A stretch of 64,000 bases of DNA from Enterobacteriaceae endosymbiont of Donacia cincticornis (GTDB lineage: Bacteria > Pseudomonadota > Gammaproteobacteria > Enterobacterales > Enterobacteriaceae): assembly GCF_012568845.1 (NCBI RefSeq), contig NZ_CP046194.1:6866-70865 (forward strand), read 5' to 3'. The notes below the pieces were generated by a model. The model worked only from the letters and a program-made list of their open reading frames with translations, did no database searches and had not been told where the DNA came from. The position numbers and the translations under genes were made by a program. Every line of letters begins with the position of its first letter. Positions within the stretch are counted from its first letter, which is position 1. Positions 1-9,645 of this stretch are shown one piece after another.

Positions 1-127
1 TTTTTGTTAATAACATATTAATAATATCTTTTAAAGATTTATTACCATATTTATCTGGTTCTCTTAAACCTAAAAGATTTAAATTAGGACCATTTAAAAT
101 TAAAATATGATATTTATTTTTTTTCAT
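1..127 (-). CDS. aroQ: 3-dehydroquinate dehydratase, type II (5' part only, cut by window edge)
   Basis: The first 42 codons of a minus-strand gene are visible; the rest lies outside the window. The translation contains [19 protein letters not shown], the N-terminal signature of type II dehydroquinases, including the Asn and the Arg of the flexible active-site lid. The enzyme makes 3-dehydroshikimate in the cytosolic shikimate pathway. In E. coli aroQ also lies near mreB, so this is ancestral order with the genes between deleted. Start is ATG at 127. Identification is firm; intactness of the rest cannot be judged. Confidence 0.9.
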   Translation of the reverse strand, partial: MKKNKYHILILNGPNLNLLGLREPDKYGNKSLKDIINMLLTK

Positions 128-1369
<1,242 letters not shown>

Positions 1370-1394
1370 ACTGTAATTTTACGATAACATAATT

Positions 1395-2213
1395 ATGAAA
1401 TTAATTTTTAATAAAAAACCTATTTTAAAATCAAAAACAATAATTTTTATTATTATATCAACTATTATTATAATTATTGATATGTATTCTAATTTTTTTA
1501 TAAAAATAAGATATAATATTAATAACATTATGAGTCCTATATATTTTTTTTTAAATAAGCCATTTTCTATATACGAAAATATCTCAATTTTTTTTTTAAA
1601 AAATAATATTGTACAAAAAAATAATAAATATTTATTTAATAAAATTTTACAACAAAATGTACAATTATGTAATTTAGAGGAAATTAAACAAGAAAATAAT
1701 AAATTAAAAAAAATTTTAAAATTACCTTTTTTAAAAGATAAAACCAATATTTTAGCAAAAATAATACCAATTATATTTCCTAGATGTAAAAATGAAATTT
1801 TTATTGATAAAGGATTAAAAGATCATGTTTCTCCAGGTACAATAGTACTTAATGAACAAGGTATAGTAGGTCAAATAATATCTAGTAAAAAAAAGAGTAG
1901 CCAAGTTTTATTAATTTGTAATAAAAATTTTTCTTTACCTGTACAAATAAAAAACAGTAATATTACATTTATAATAAATGGGAATGGATGTATTAAATCT
2001 TTAAAATCTGAATATTTATCTACTGATATAATAATTAAAAAAGGAGATGTATTAGTTACATCTGGTTTAGATGAACAATATCCTCAAGGATATCCTGTAG
2101 GTACAGTTGATAATGTAATGTTTGATAAAGAAAAAAATTTTAATATAGTTTATGTTAAACCATTTTTACAAATAGAACAAATAAAATATGTATTACTATT
2201 AATAAATTCTTAA
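1395..2213 (+). CDS. mreC: Rod-shape-determining protein MreC
   Basis: MreC is a single-pass inner-membrane protein whose periplasmic part scaffolds the elongasome. One N-terminal membrane segment (about residues 14-37) is followed by a Lys/Asn-rich coiled coil (about 75-105) and the double beta-barrel domain, with recognisable pieces such as DKGLKDHVSPGT and VTSGLDEQYPQGYPVG. At 272 residues it is much shorter than the E. coli protein (about 367). The missing part is the C-terminal low-complexity tail after the beta domain, so the conserved core is complete. Sits between mreB and mreD in one operon. Confidence 0.95.
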   Translation: MKLIFNKKPILKSKTIIFIIISTIIIIIDMYSNFFIKIRYNINNIMSPIYFFLNKPFSIYENISIFFLKNNIVQKNNKYLFNKILQQNVQLCNLEEIKQENNKLKKILKLPFLKDKTNILAKIIPIIFPRCKNEIFIDKGLKDHVSPGTIVLNEQGIVGQIISSKKKSSQVLLICNKNFSLPVQIKNSNITFIINGNGCIKSLKSEYLSTDIIIKKGDVLVTSGLDEQYPQGYPVGTVDNVMFDKEKNFNIVYVKPFLQIEQIKYVLLLINS

Positions 2214-2219
2214 TACAAC

Positions 2220-2693
2220 ATGAAAAATTATTTTTTTAAATTATTTATTTATACAACATTTGTAATATCATTATTTCTACAAATTATTTTTAATAAAAGT
2301 AACAATATTATTTTACATATACAATGGTTAACATTGATTTTAATTTATTGGATATTATTTCATCCGTATAAAATTAATATTACTACTAGTTTTTTCATTG
2401 GATTAGTAATAGATTTTTTTACAAACTATATTTTAGGAACACATAGTTTATTATTATGTATAATAACATATTTTTTATTATATAATCGTAAATTAATTAT
2501 AAATTTAAATTTAATATATAAATTATTGTTTATAACTTGTATTTTATTACTAATGAATATAATTATTTATAATATTAATAGTATTAATTATGATTATATA
2601 AAATTATTATTACAAAGTATTTTAAATAGTTTTATATGGATAATTATTTGTTTTTATTTTAAAAGAATACGTTTTAAATATAGAAATTTTTAA
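2220..2693 (+). CDS. mreD: Rod-shape-determining protein MreD
   Basis: A 157-residue integral membrane protein, close to the E. coli length of 162, with about five hydrophobic segments and very few charged residues until the basic C-terminus (KRIRFKYRNF). Sequence identity is weak because of Ile/Leu/Asn drift, so the assignment rests on topology, length and position 6 bp after mreC. MreD works with MreC and RodA/PBP2 in lateral wall synthesis. No start alternative is better than the ATG at 2220. Confidence 0.9.
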   Translation: MKNYFFKLFIYTTFVISLFLQIIFNKSNNIILHIQWLTLILIYWILFHPYKINITTSFFIGLVIDFFTNYILGTHSLLLCIITYFLLYNRKLIINLNLIYKLLFITCILLLMNIIIYNINSINYDYIKLLLQSILNSFIWIIICFYFKRIRFKYRNF

Positions 2694-2782
2694 TTTTTTT
2701 TAAATAATCTAGAATTATCCATTAATAGATAAATTTAATGTAGTTTTTATTTTATTTGAAATAATATTTTTTATTTTTCTTA

Positions 2783-3052
2783 TTATAAACAAATATTGTT
2801 TTGTGGAATTCCAGCTATTTTAGAAGCTTGTTTTATAACTCCATTAGGGAATAAATTAAATAAAATAATACTACTCCATTTTATATTTTTATGTTTTTTT
2901 TTAAGTTGATTGATTAATATTCTCATATTTGGATGTATTTTATATTTAAAATATAAATAACGTAACATATATATTACTTTCCAATGATTATCATTTAATT
3001 TAATTTTTTCTAAATTAGCTACATTAATAGCTATGTTAATATCCCATACCAT
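2783..3052 (-). CDS. tusE: Sulfurtransferase TusE (DsrC family), N-terminally short
   Basis: TusE takes persulfide sulfur from the TusBCD complex and passes it to MnmA for 2-thiolation of the wobble uridine in tRNA Lys, Glu and Gln. The C-terminal half carries the DsrC-family signature: LNDNHWKVI, then FPNGVIKQASKIAGIP and the penultimate catalytic Cys (residue 88 of 89). E. coli TusE has about 109 residues. Here roughly the first 20 are missing, and the frame upstream has no ATG before a stop, so ATG 3052 is the likely start. Monocistronic and convergent with mreD. tusA is also in this window; tusBCD and mnmA are not. Confidence 0.9.
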   Translation of the reverse strand: MVWDINIAINVANLEKIKLNDNHWKVIYMLRYLYFKYKIHPNMRILINQLKKKHKNIKWSSIILFNLFPNGVIKQASKIAGIPQNNICL

Positions 3053-3102
3053 TATTTTTTTATATAAATAAATGTTTGTACATATTTATTATTAATATTA
3101 TT

Positions 3103-3187
3103 AGGAGGAAGAGAGATTCGAACTCTCGAATAGTTTCCTATTTCCGGTTTTCAAGACCGGTGCCTTCAACCACTCGGCCATTCCTCC
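3103..3187 (-). tRNA. serT: tRNA-Ser, anticodon UGA
   Basis: Read on the minus strand, the cloverleaf has acceptor GGAGGAA/TTCCTCC, a D arm with TGGCCGAGTGGTTGAAGG, an anticodon stem-loop CCGGTCTTGAAAACCGG with anticodon TGA, a long class II variable arm and a T arm GAGAGTTCGAATCTCTC. Anticodon and variable arm make it tRNA-Ser reading UCA and, by wobble, other UCN codons. The discriminator base is U where bacterial tRNA-Ser normally has G. CCA is not encoded; TAATAA follows the acceptor. Confidence 0.95.
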
Positions 3188-3276
3188 ATTTTTTGTTTAT
3201 AAAACATACATATTACATGTATAATAATATATTTAATAAAAAAATTAAAGTTAATATTCTAATTAATTAGTAATAT

Positions 3277-4143
3277 ATGAAAAATAATAATATTAAACCA
3301 GGTAATCTATATGTAGTTGCTACACCAATAGGTAATTATGATGATATCAGTAAACGAGCATTACTTACTTTAAGTAAAGTAGACTTTCTTTTAGCAGAAG
3401 ATACTAGAAAAACAGGGTTATTATTAAAATATTTTAATATTAAAAAAAAATTATACTCTTATCATTCATATAATGAAAAACAAAGTGCAAAAAAATTTTT
3501 AGAAAAAATAAAACAAGGATATAATACAGCATTAGTATCTGATTCAGGAACTCCATTAATTAATGATCCTGGATATAGAATAATTAAATTATGTCGTAAA
3601 AAATATATTAAAATTAAAATTATACCAATTCCAGGTCCTTGTTCAGCTATATCAGCTTTATCTGTTTCAGGTTTACCAACAAATAGGTTTTGTTATGAAG
3701 GATTTTTATCTTCTAAAAAAACCAAAAGAATTAAAAGATTACAAGAATTAAAATTTGAATGTAGAACCATAATTATTTATGAAGCCACTCATAGAGTATT
3801 GAAATGTTTAGATGATATAAAAAATATTTTTGGAGAAAATAGATATATTGTTTTAGCTAAGGAATTAACAAAAAAATGGGAAAATATACATGGAGATAAT
3901 ATATCTAATTTAATTAAATGGATTAAATTAGATTTAAATAAAATAAAAGGAGAAATCATTTTGATTATTAGTGGATATAAAATCTTGTCTAAGACAAATA
4001 TGCAATTATCCCCGAAAATAATTAAAACATTGTTAAATTTAAAAAAAGAATTACCAATAAAAAAAGCAATAAATATCACTGCAGATATATATTCTATTAA
4101 AAGAAATTTTTTATATAAATTTTATATAAAAAATAAATACTAA
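3277..4143 (+). CDS. rsmI: 16S rRNA (cytidine-1402-2'-O)-methyltransferase RsmI
   Basis: RsmI 2'-O-methylates C1402 in the ribosomal P site, using S-adenosylmethionine. The 288 residues match E. coli (286). Tetrapyrrole-methylase-fold motifs are clear: ATPIGNYDDIS (about 15-25), AEDTRKTG (about 46-53), VSDSGTPLINDPG (about 89-101) and the PGPCSA loop (about 120). The C-terminal third is Lys/Ile-rich and less conserved, as is usual here. The rnpB gene begins 33 bp downstream on the same strand; rsmI also lies near rnpB in E. coli. Confidence 0.97.
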   Translation: MKNNNIKPGNLYVVATPIGNYDDISKRALLTLSKVDFLLAEDTRKTGLLLKYFNIKKKLYSYHSYNEKQSAKKFLEKIKQGYNTALVSDSGTPLINDPGYRIIKLCRKKYIKIKIIPIPGPCSAISALSVSGLPTNRFCYEGFLSSKKTKRIKRLQELKFECRTIIIYEATHRVLKCLDDIKNIFGENRYIVLAKELTKKWENIHGDNISNLIKWIKLDLNKIKGEIILIISGYKILSKTNMQLSPKIIKTLLNLKKELPIKKAINITADIYSIKRNFLYKFYIKNKY

Positions 4144-4165
4144 TTTATATTATTATATATTATAA

Positions 4166-4171
4166 TATAAT
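4166..4171 (+). promoter_or_regulatory. Probable -10 box for rnpB
   Basis: A perfect TATAAT ends five bases before the predicted 5' end of the RNase P RNA. It follows another overlapping TATAAT and the rsmI stop. I find no good -35 element at the right distance, and A/T bias makes chance matches common. Confidence 0.35.
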
Positions 4172-4176
4172 TCGTT

Positions 4177-4527
4177 AAAGTTAATAAAACAGTCGCTTTT
4201 ATTAAAATATAAAAGAGGAAAGTCCGGACTCCATAGGGTATGGTGCCAGTTAATTGCTGGGAAGTGTGAACTTACGAATAGTGCAACAGAAAAAATACCG
4301 CCATAATATAAAAAATATAATGTGGTAAGGGTGAAAAGGTATGGTAAAAGCATACCGATATATTAGTAATAATATATGTCAATGTAAACTCCACCAGGAG
4401 CAAGGCTAAATATAAGTTTGTATAACCCGTACTATAAACTTGGGTAAGCTGCTTGAAATAATAAGTAATTATTATTCTAGATAAATGACTGTTCGAGACA
4501 GAATCCGGCTTAAAAGATAACTTTATA
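4177..4527 (+). ncRNA. rnpB: RNase P catalytic RNA (M1 RNA), bacterial type A
   Basis: The RNA matures tRNA 5' ends. Universally conserved stretches are present in order: ACAGTCGC near the 5' end, GAGGAAAGTCCGGACTCC, ATAGGGTATGGTGCCAG, AGTGCAACAGA, ACCGCC, TAAGGGTGAAAAGG, AAACTCCACCAGGAGCAAGG, TTGGGTAAGCTGCTTGA and the 3' segment ATGACTGTTCGAGACAGAATC followed by CCGGCTTA. The ends AAAGTTA (4177-4183) and TAACTTT (4518-4524) pair as helix P1. The variable helices have become A/T-rich but can still pair, for example P12-region ATATAAAAAATAT. The GGGTAAGCUG segment that recognises tRNA 3' CCA is intact. Ends are placed by P1 pairing, accurate to a few bases. Confidence 0.95.
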
Positions 4528-4551
4528 ATTAGCATAATTTTATACATGAAA

Positions 4552-5400
4552 TTATGCTTTTTCATAAGCATACAAAATATTTTTCATTAAAGTAGCTACA
4601 GTAATTGGTCCTATCCCACCAGGAACAGGTGTAATATAAGAAGCTCTTTTTTTAGCTTGTTCAAAATTAACATCACCTATAATTTTATTTTTATTAATTC
4701 TATTAATTCCAATATCAATTACAATAGCACCTAATTTTATCCATTTACCTGGTATAAAATTAGGTTTCCCAACAGCTACTATTAGTAAATCTGCATATTC
4801 TATATAATATCGTAAATTTTTTGTAAAACGATGTGTAATAGTAATAGTACATCCAGCTAATAATAATTCCATAGCCATGGGACGACCTACTATATTAGAA
4901 GCACCTACAATTACAGTATTCAATCCATAAGTATTAATTTTATAATATTTTAATAATTGTAATATACCTAAAGATGTACAGGGACGTAATAATGGAGCTC
5001 TTTGACATAAACGACCAATATTATAAGGATGAAAACCATCTACATCTTTTTTAGGATTTATTATTTCTATTATTTTTATAAAATTAATTTGTTTTGGTAA
5101 GGGTAATTGTACTAAAATACCATCAATGTATTTATTTTTATTTAAAAAATTAATTATTTTTATTATTGTATATTCATTAATTTTATCTGTTAAATTATAA
5201 CTATCGTAAAAAAATCCTAATTTTTTACAAATTTTTAATTTATTTTTTACATAAATTTTAGATGCTGCATTATTTCCTACTAATATTATTCCTAATCCAG
5301 GTTTTCTTTTTCTAGATAAAAGAATATTTTTCATTTTTTTATATATATTAATATATATTTTTTCGGCAATAACATGTCCATTAATAATTTTAGCATTCAT
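4552..5400 (-). CDS. folD: Methylenetetrahydrofolate dehydrogenase / cyclohydrolase FolD
   Basis: A bifunctional cytosolic enzyme that interconverts 5,10-methylene-, methenyl- and 10-formyl-tetrahydrofolate, the latter used for fMet-tRNA and purines. 282 residues against 288 in E. coli. The catalytic pair Tyr50 and Lys54 is present in YVKNK, followed by [10 protein letters not shown], the folate site [13 protein letters not shown], the dinucleotide motif [11 protein letters not shown] and the C-terminal TPVPGGIGP. It converges on rnpB with about 24 bp between. tRNA-Arg(UCU) lies upstream, as argU does near folD in E. coli. glyA, further along, supplies its methylene-THF. Confidence 0.98.
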   Translation of the reverse strand: MNAKIINGHVIAEKIYINIYKKMKNILLSRKRKPGLGIILVGNNAASKIYVKNKLKICKKLGFFYDSYNLTDKINEYTIIKIINFLNKNKYIDGILVQLPLPKQINFIKIIEIINPKKDVDGFHPYNIGRLCQRAPLLRPCTSLGILQLLKYYKINTYGLNTVIVGASNIVGRPMAMELLLAGCTITITHRFTKNLRYYIEYADLLIVAVGKPNFIPGKWIKLGAIVIDIGINRINKNKIIGDVNFEQAKKRASYITPVPGGIGPITVATLMKNILYAYEKA

Positions 5401-5493
5401 TTAATATAACTCATTATAAAAAATAATAAATAAAATAATTTAATTAATTTGAATATATATTATAATATATGATATATTATGTATAATATTTTT

Positions 5494-5567
5494 GCGCTCT
5501 TAGCTCAGTTGGATAGAGCAATAGCCTTCTAAGCTATTTGTCACAGGTTCAAATCCTGTAGAGCGCA
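5494..5567 (+). tRNA. argU: tRNA-Arg, anticodon UCU
   Basis: Acceptor GCGCTCT/AGAGCGC, D arm TAGCTCAGTTGGATAGAGCA, anticodon loop CTTCTAA with anticodon TCT, and T arm CACAGGTTCAAATCCTGT. It reads AGA/AGG, the arginine codons favoured in this A/T-rich genome. Discriminator is A and CCA is not encoded. A TATAAT at 5482-5487 lies at a suitable distance for a -10 box. Position next to folD is conserved from E. coli. Confidence 0.97.
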
Positions 5568-6188
5568 AAATTTTAATAAAATTATAAATTTTTTAAAATA
5601 TTTTGTTAAGTGATTTAAAAAATAAATTTAACTTTTTTTATTAATTATATTTAAAAAATTTTTAACATTAATTAATAAATATAAAATTAGATTTAAAACT
5701 TGTATTATTTTTCTTTTAATAATTTAGAAATAAATTATTAAAATTAATATAATTTTAAATTATTTTATAGAAAAAATTAATAGTATTATTACTTTGTGAT
5801 GATTAGTAAAATACTAACTATATTTAAATTTTTAATTTCGTTGAATAATATACAATGTTAATAATTTTTAAATTAAAAAAACTTTAGTTACTTTTTAAAA
5901 TATTTTAAAATTAGTATTACATACAATATACAAATTTTACTTCATAAATTTTTTTAATAAAATTTTTAAAAAATTTACAATTATATTACTCTTCTAATTA
6001 TTTATCTAAATAATGAGAATATTCTACATCAGATTTTATAAAAAACATAATAATTAAATAAAAAAAATTATAACAATGATATTAATCATTTATAATTTAC
6101 AAAAATAATAAATAAGTATATATAGAATATATTTTAAATAATTTTATAACAAAATTTTTAAATTTATTTTTTTAAATACACCTTATTT
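5568..6188. other. 620-bp spacer without a recognisable gene
   Basis: An almost pure A/T stretch with stop codons in all frames and no tRNA or conserved RNA motif. It joins the folD-argU block to the lysV-valU-gltX block, which are far apart in E. coli. I therefore read it as an old rearrangement junction or eroded gene remains. One small dyad, TTAGTA-aaa-TACTAA (5803-5817), is present but could be chance. Confidence 0.6.
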
Positions 6189-6261
6189 TGGGCCGTACAG
6201 GATTTGAACCTGTGACCAATTGATTAAAAGTCAACTGCTCTACCAACTGAGCTAACGACCC
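6189..6261 (-). tRNA. lysV: tRNA-Lys, anticodon UUU
   Basis: On the minus strand: acceptor GGGTCGT/ACGGCCC with one U-G pair, D arm TAGCTCAGTTGGTAGAGCA, anticodon stem-loop TTGACTTTTAATCAA with anticodon TTT, and T arm CACAGGTTCAAATCCTGT. The wobble U is the usual target of the TusA-TusE-MnmA thiolation relay, parts of which are in this window. Discriminator A; no encoded CCA. It lies 40 bp downstream of tRNA-Val and is probably cotranscribed with it. Confidence 0.97.
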
Positions 6262-6301
6262 AAATATTTTTTATAAATTTATAATACATCTATCTTGTTT
6301 A

Positions 6302-6374
6302 TGGGTGATGACGGATTTGAACCGCCGACCTCCTCCTTGTAAGGGAGATACTCTACCAACTGAGCTAATCACCC
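6302..6374 (-). tRNA. valU: tRNA-Val, anticodon UAC
   Basis: On the minus strand: acceptor GGGTGAT/ATCACCC, D arm TAGCTCAGTTGGTAGAGTA, anticodon loop CTTACAA with anticodon TAC, and T arm GGCGGTTCAAATCCGTC. It reads GUA and other GUN codons. Discriminator A; no encoded CCA. The order gltX, divergent val then lys tRNAs matches E. coli, where three valine tRNA copies are present instead of one. Confidence 0.97.
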
Positions 6375-6391
6375 AAAATGATAACACTTAT

Positions 6392-6421
6392 ATGCTATTA
6401 TTTTTATTACTTAAATGTCAA
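6392..6421 (-). promoter_or_regulatory. Probable sigma-70 promoter of the tRNA-Val/tRNA-Lys operon
   Basis: On the minus strand a perfect -35 TTGACA (6421-6416) is followed after 18 bp by TAGCAT (6397-6392), four of six matches to TATAAT. Transcription would start about ten bases before the tRNA-Val gene. A perfect -35 hexamer containing G and C is unlikely by chance in such a sequence. Confidence 0.6.
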
Positions 6422-6509
6422 TATTTTTATTAAAATATTTTAAAATAAAATTATTATATTATAATATATATATTACAATATACGATTAAAATTAATAATT
6501 TTATAAATT

Positions 6510-7919
6510 ATGAAAATTATCACTAGATTTGCACCTAGTCCTACTGGTTATTTACATATAGGTAACATTCGAACTGCTTTATATTCATGGTTATTTGCTA
6601 AAAAAAATAATGGTAAGTTTATATTACGTATTGAAGATACTGATTTTAAAAGATCACAAGATATTTTCGTCAAAAATATTATTGAAACATTAAAATGGTT
6701 AAAAATTAATTGGGATAAAGGTCCATACTTTCAAAGTAAAAGATTAGATAGATACAATAATATTATTAATATGATGTTAAATAATGGTAGTGCATATAAA
6801 TGTTATTGTTCTAAAAAAAAAATAGAACAAAATAAATCACAAAAAAAATTTATTAAAAATAAAATTACATATAATTGTCAATGTCGAAATATTAAAAATA
6901 TAATTGATAATCATAAAACTTATACAGTAAAATTACATATTGAAAAAGAAAAATATACTACATTTATAGATACTATTAGAGGAAAAATTACATTTAAGAA
7001 TGATATACTAGAAGATTTTATAATTAAACGTTCAAATGGTATTCCTACATATAATTTTTGCGTAGTAATAGATGATTGGGATATGAAAGTTACTCATATT
7101 ATTAGAGGTGAAGAACATATAAATAATACTCCAAAACAAATACATATTATTAATGCAATTAAAGCATTAATTCCCTCCTATACTCATGTATCTGTAATCA
7201 CAGATACATCAGGTAAAAAAATTTCTAAAAGAGATAATAATTTTAATATTTTAAAATATAAAAAGAATGGTTATTTACCTCATGCAGTATTAAATTATAT
7301 TTTACGTTTAGGTTGGTCTTATGGTAATAAAGAAATTTTTTCATTAGAAGAAATGCAAAAATTTTTTAATTTAAAAAATTTAAATAAATCTTCTAGTATT
7401 TTTACTATAAAAAAATTAAATTGGTTTAATAAATATTATTTAAATAAATTTTCAGAAAAAGATATGATTAATTATTTAAAAAATTTTTTAAATAAAAAAA
7501 ATATAAATATTAATAATGGACCTAAATTAAAAGATTTATATAAAATATTTTATAAGAGATGTAATACATTAAATGAAATAAGTAATTTATGTATAATTTT
7601 TTATACTGATCCAAATTATAATAAAAATTTAGTAATTCAAAAATATTTAAATAATAATACAAAAATAATTTTATCTTTATTTTTAAAAAATCTTAATAAT
7701 ATAAAAATATGGTCTATAAAAGATATAGATTTTATATTTAAAGATATATTATCTAAATCAAATATAAAATTCAAAGAAATAGCAATGACTACACGTTTAG
7801 CTATTACTGGATTGGAAAATACTCCTCCAATTAATAAGATTGTATATTTAATGGGTAAGGAAAAAACTATATATCACATTAAAAATGCAATAAGTTTTAT
7901 TAAATTCAACAATGTATGA
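6510..7919 (+). CDS. gltX: Glutamyl-tRNA synthetase
   Basis: Class I synthetase charging tRNA-Glu in the cytosol; the product also feeds tetrapyrrole synthesis where hemA is present. 469 residues against 471 in E. coli. The HIGH-type motif is HIGN (16-19) in FAPSPTGYLHIGN; the second signature is KKISKRD (around 237). The CYC and CQC cysteine pairs of the E. coli zinc-binding insert are kept. The C-terminal anticodon-binding region is Lys/Asn-rich and drifted. Stop codon is TGA. Divergent from the adjacent valine and lysine tRNAs, as in E. coli. Confidence 0.97.
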   Translation: MKIITRFAPSPTGYLHIGNIRTALYSWLFAKKNNGKFILRIEDTDFKRSQDIFVKNIIETLKWLKINWDKGPYFQSKRLDRYNNIINMMLNNGSAYKCYCSKKKIEQNKSQKKFIKNKITYNCQCRNIKNIIDNHKTYTVKLHIEKEKYTTFIDTIRGKITFKNDILEDFIIKRSNGIPTYNFCVVIDDWDMKVTHIIRGEEHINNTPKQIHIINAIKALIPSYTHVSVITDTSGKKISKRDNNFNILKYKKNGYLPHAVLNYILRLGWSYGNKEIFSLEEMQKFFNLKNLNKSSSIFTIKKLNWFNKYYLNKFSEKDMINYLKNFLNKKNININNGPKLKDLYKIFYKRCNTLNEISNLCIIFYTDPNYNKNLVIQKYLNNNTKIILSLFLKNLNNIKIWSIKDIDFIFKDILSKSNIKFKEIAMTTRLAITGLENTPPINKIVYLMGKEKTIYHIKNAISFIKFNNV

Positions 7920-7988
7920 ATCATAAAACTTATTTTTAATTATTAATAATAATACAAATAAAATAATTTTATTGTACTTTCACCCATA

Positions 7989-8309
7989 TTAATTTCTTAG
8001 CTTAGATTTTATTAATTGTTTTTTAATTGAAGCAGATAGTTCATCTAATGATGAATTTTCTGGGTGTTCATTTTCTAAAGGTTCTCCTGATAATTGTGCT
8101 TCTGCTAAATAGGTATGTATAGGTTGTCCTGTATCATCTTCCATTACTACATGATACCATGGTTTATTACGTAATGTGATACTTTCTGCAACTTCATCAA
8201 TTTTAGGATCACGTAAAGAATATTCAGGATCGACATCAACTATAACTCCTAAAAAACCTAACAACTTATGTCTTACTTGTTGACCAATACCAAATTTACT
8301 GGTAATCAT
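7989..8309 (-). CDS. hspQ: Heat-shock protein HspQ (hemimethylated-DNA-binding family)
   Basis: In E. coli HspQ is a small heat-induced protein that modulates Lon protease specificity and was first described as affecting DnaA stability. 106 residues against 105. The whole protein is colinear, including [37 protein letters not shown] and the C-terminal IKKQL...LRN. It is unusually well conserved for this genome. A clear Shine-Dalgarno, AGGAAG, lies about nine bases before the ATG, and a TATAAT lies further upstream. I see no clear sigma-32 promoter, although rpoH is in this window. Confidence 0.95.
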   Translation of the reverse strand: MITSKFGIGQQVRHKLLGFLGVIVDVDPEYSLRDPKIDEVAESITLRNKPWYHVVMEDDTGQPIHTYLAEAQLSGEPLENEHPENSSLDELSASIKKQLIKSKLRN

Positions 8310-8529
8310 TATAAGATTCTTCCTAAGATATATTACAGTCTTGACAATAATTATATAACAAATTTTTTATAAAAAAAATATTAATTTAAAGTTAAATATG
8401 TAAAATTTTATTTTTCTTGAATTTTTTTAAAAAAAAATATAACATACACATATAATAAATAATATTAGAGTAAATTTTACGTAAAAGTTATTCAATATTA
8501 GATTTTTAATTTTAAAAAATAAAATTTGT

Positions 8530-9609
8530 ATGGTTAGGCCAATTTCAGCAATTATTAATACTAATGCATTAAAAAACAATTTAAAAATTATTAAAAATAT
8601 TGCATTTAAATCAAAAATTTGGTCTGTTTTAAAGTCAGATGCTTATGGACATGGTATTAAGAATATATATCCATTTATTAATGATAATAGTGATGGTTTT
8701 GCTGTTTTAACATTAGATGAAGCTATTCTTTTAAGGAATAGTGGTTGTAATAAACCTATTCTTTTATTAGAAGGTTTTTTTAATAAAAAAGAATTATATT
8801 TAATTTATAAATATTATTTAACTATTACTTTACATAGTAAATGGCAATTAAACGCATTAATAAAATATAAATCACGATATCCTATTAATATATATATCAA
8901 AATTAATAGTGGTATGAATAGATTAGGATTTCCTACAAACAAAATTTTTAAAATAATTAATATTATTAAAAATAATCTTAATGTTTTTAAAATTAGTTTA
9001 ATGACTCATTTTGCAGAAACAACAATAAATTCAAATTTTATAAAAAAACAGATAAATAACATAAAAAAATATATTAATAATTATTATTATTTTTCATGTT
9101 CATTTGCTAATTCTGGCGCTATATTATGGCATAAATATGCCCATTATGATTGGGTAAGAACCGGAATTATTTTATATGGAGCATCACCAACTGGTATATG
9201 GAAAGATATTGATAAAAAAAAAATTAAACCAGTGATGACATTAAAAAGTAAAATTATATCTATACAAAAAATATATCCAGGACAAATTGTTGGTTATAAC
9301 TGTAGATATTCTTCAAATAAAAAACGTAAAATAGGGATTGTAGCATGTGGTTATGCAGATGGTTATCCTAAAAGTATAAAGAATAAAACTTTTGTTTTAG
9401 TACATGGTGTTAAAGCTAGAATATTAGGTGATATATCTATGGATATGATAACTATAGATTTATTAAATATTCCCAAAGCAAAAATAGGAAGTTCAGTAGA
9501 ATTATGGGGAGATAATATTAAAATAGATGATGTAGCAAAATCAGCAAATACTATCGGATATGAATTAATGTGTTCCTTATCAAAAAGAGTCCCTAGAATT
9601 TTAAAATAA
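8530..9609 (+). CDS. alr: Alanine racemase
   Basis: PLP enzyme making D-alanine for peptidoglycan cross-links. 359 residues, the same as E. coli Alr. The PLP lysine is Lys35 in LKSDAYGHG, and the second catalytic base, a tyrosine, is in VGYNCRYSS (around 256). Other family motifs are SGMNRLGF, DWVRTGIILYG and ACGYADGYP. In E. coli alr follows dnaB; here dnaB is 18 kb away, so the pair has been split. With dacA, mreBCD and the dap genes it argues for a working cell wall. Confidence 0.97.
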   Translation: MVRPISAIINTNALKNNLKIIKNIAFKSKIWSVLKSDAYGHGIKNIYPFINDNSDGFAVLTLDEAILLRNSGCNKPILLLEGFFNKKELYLIYKYYLTITLHSKWQLNALIKYKSRYPINIYIKINSGMNRLGFPTNKIFKIINIIKNNLNVFKISLMTHFAETTINSNFIKKQINNIKKYINNYYYFSCSFANSGAILWHKYAHYDWVRTGIILYGASPTGIWKDIDKKKIKPVMTLKSKIISIQKIYPGQIVGYNCRYSSNKKRKIGIVACGYADGYPKSIKNKTFVLVHGVKARILGDISMDMITIDLLNIPKAKIGSSVELWGDNIKIDDVAKSANTIGYELMCSLSKRVPRILK

Positions 9610-9645
9610 ATTTTAATTTTTAATATAAAAATATAAAAAATATAT

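Noticed and set aside
1379-1747. 122-codon frame antisense to mreC
   Set aside because: Low-complexity Phe/Ile/Lys product arising from A/T-rich antisense of a real gene.
4153-4571. Minus-strand open frames opposite rnpB
   Set aside because: They are antisense to the conserved RNase P RNA and have no recognisable protein motif.
8341-8357. Perfect TTGACA followed closely by TATATAA upstream of alr
   Set aside because: Spacing is only about five bases, and no acceptable -10 lies 16-18 bp downstream.
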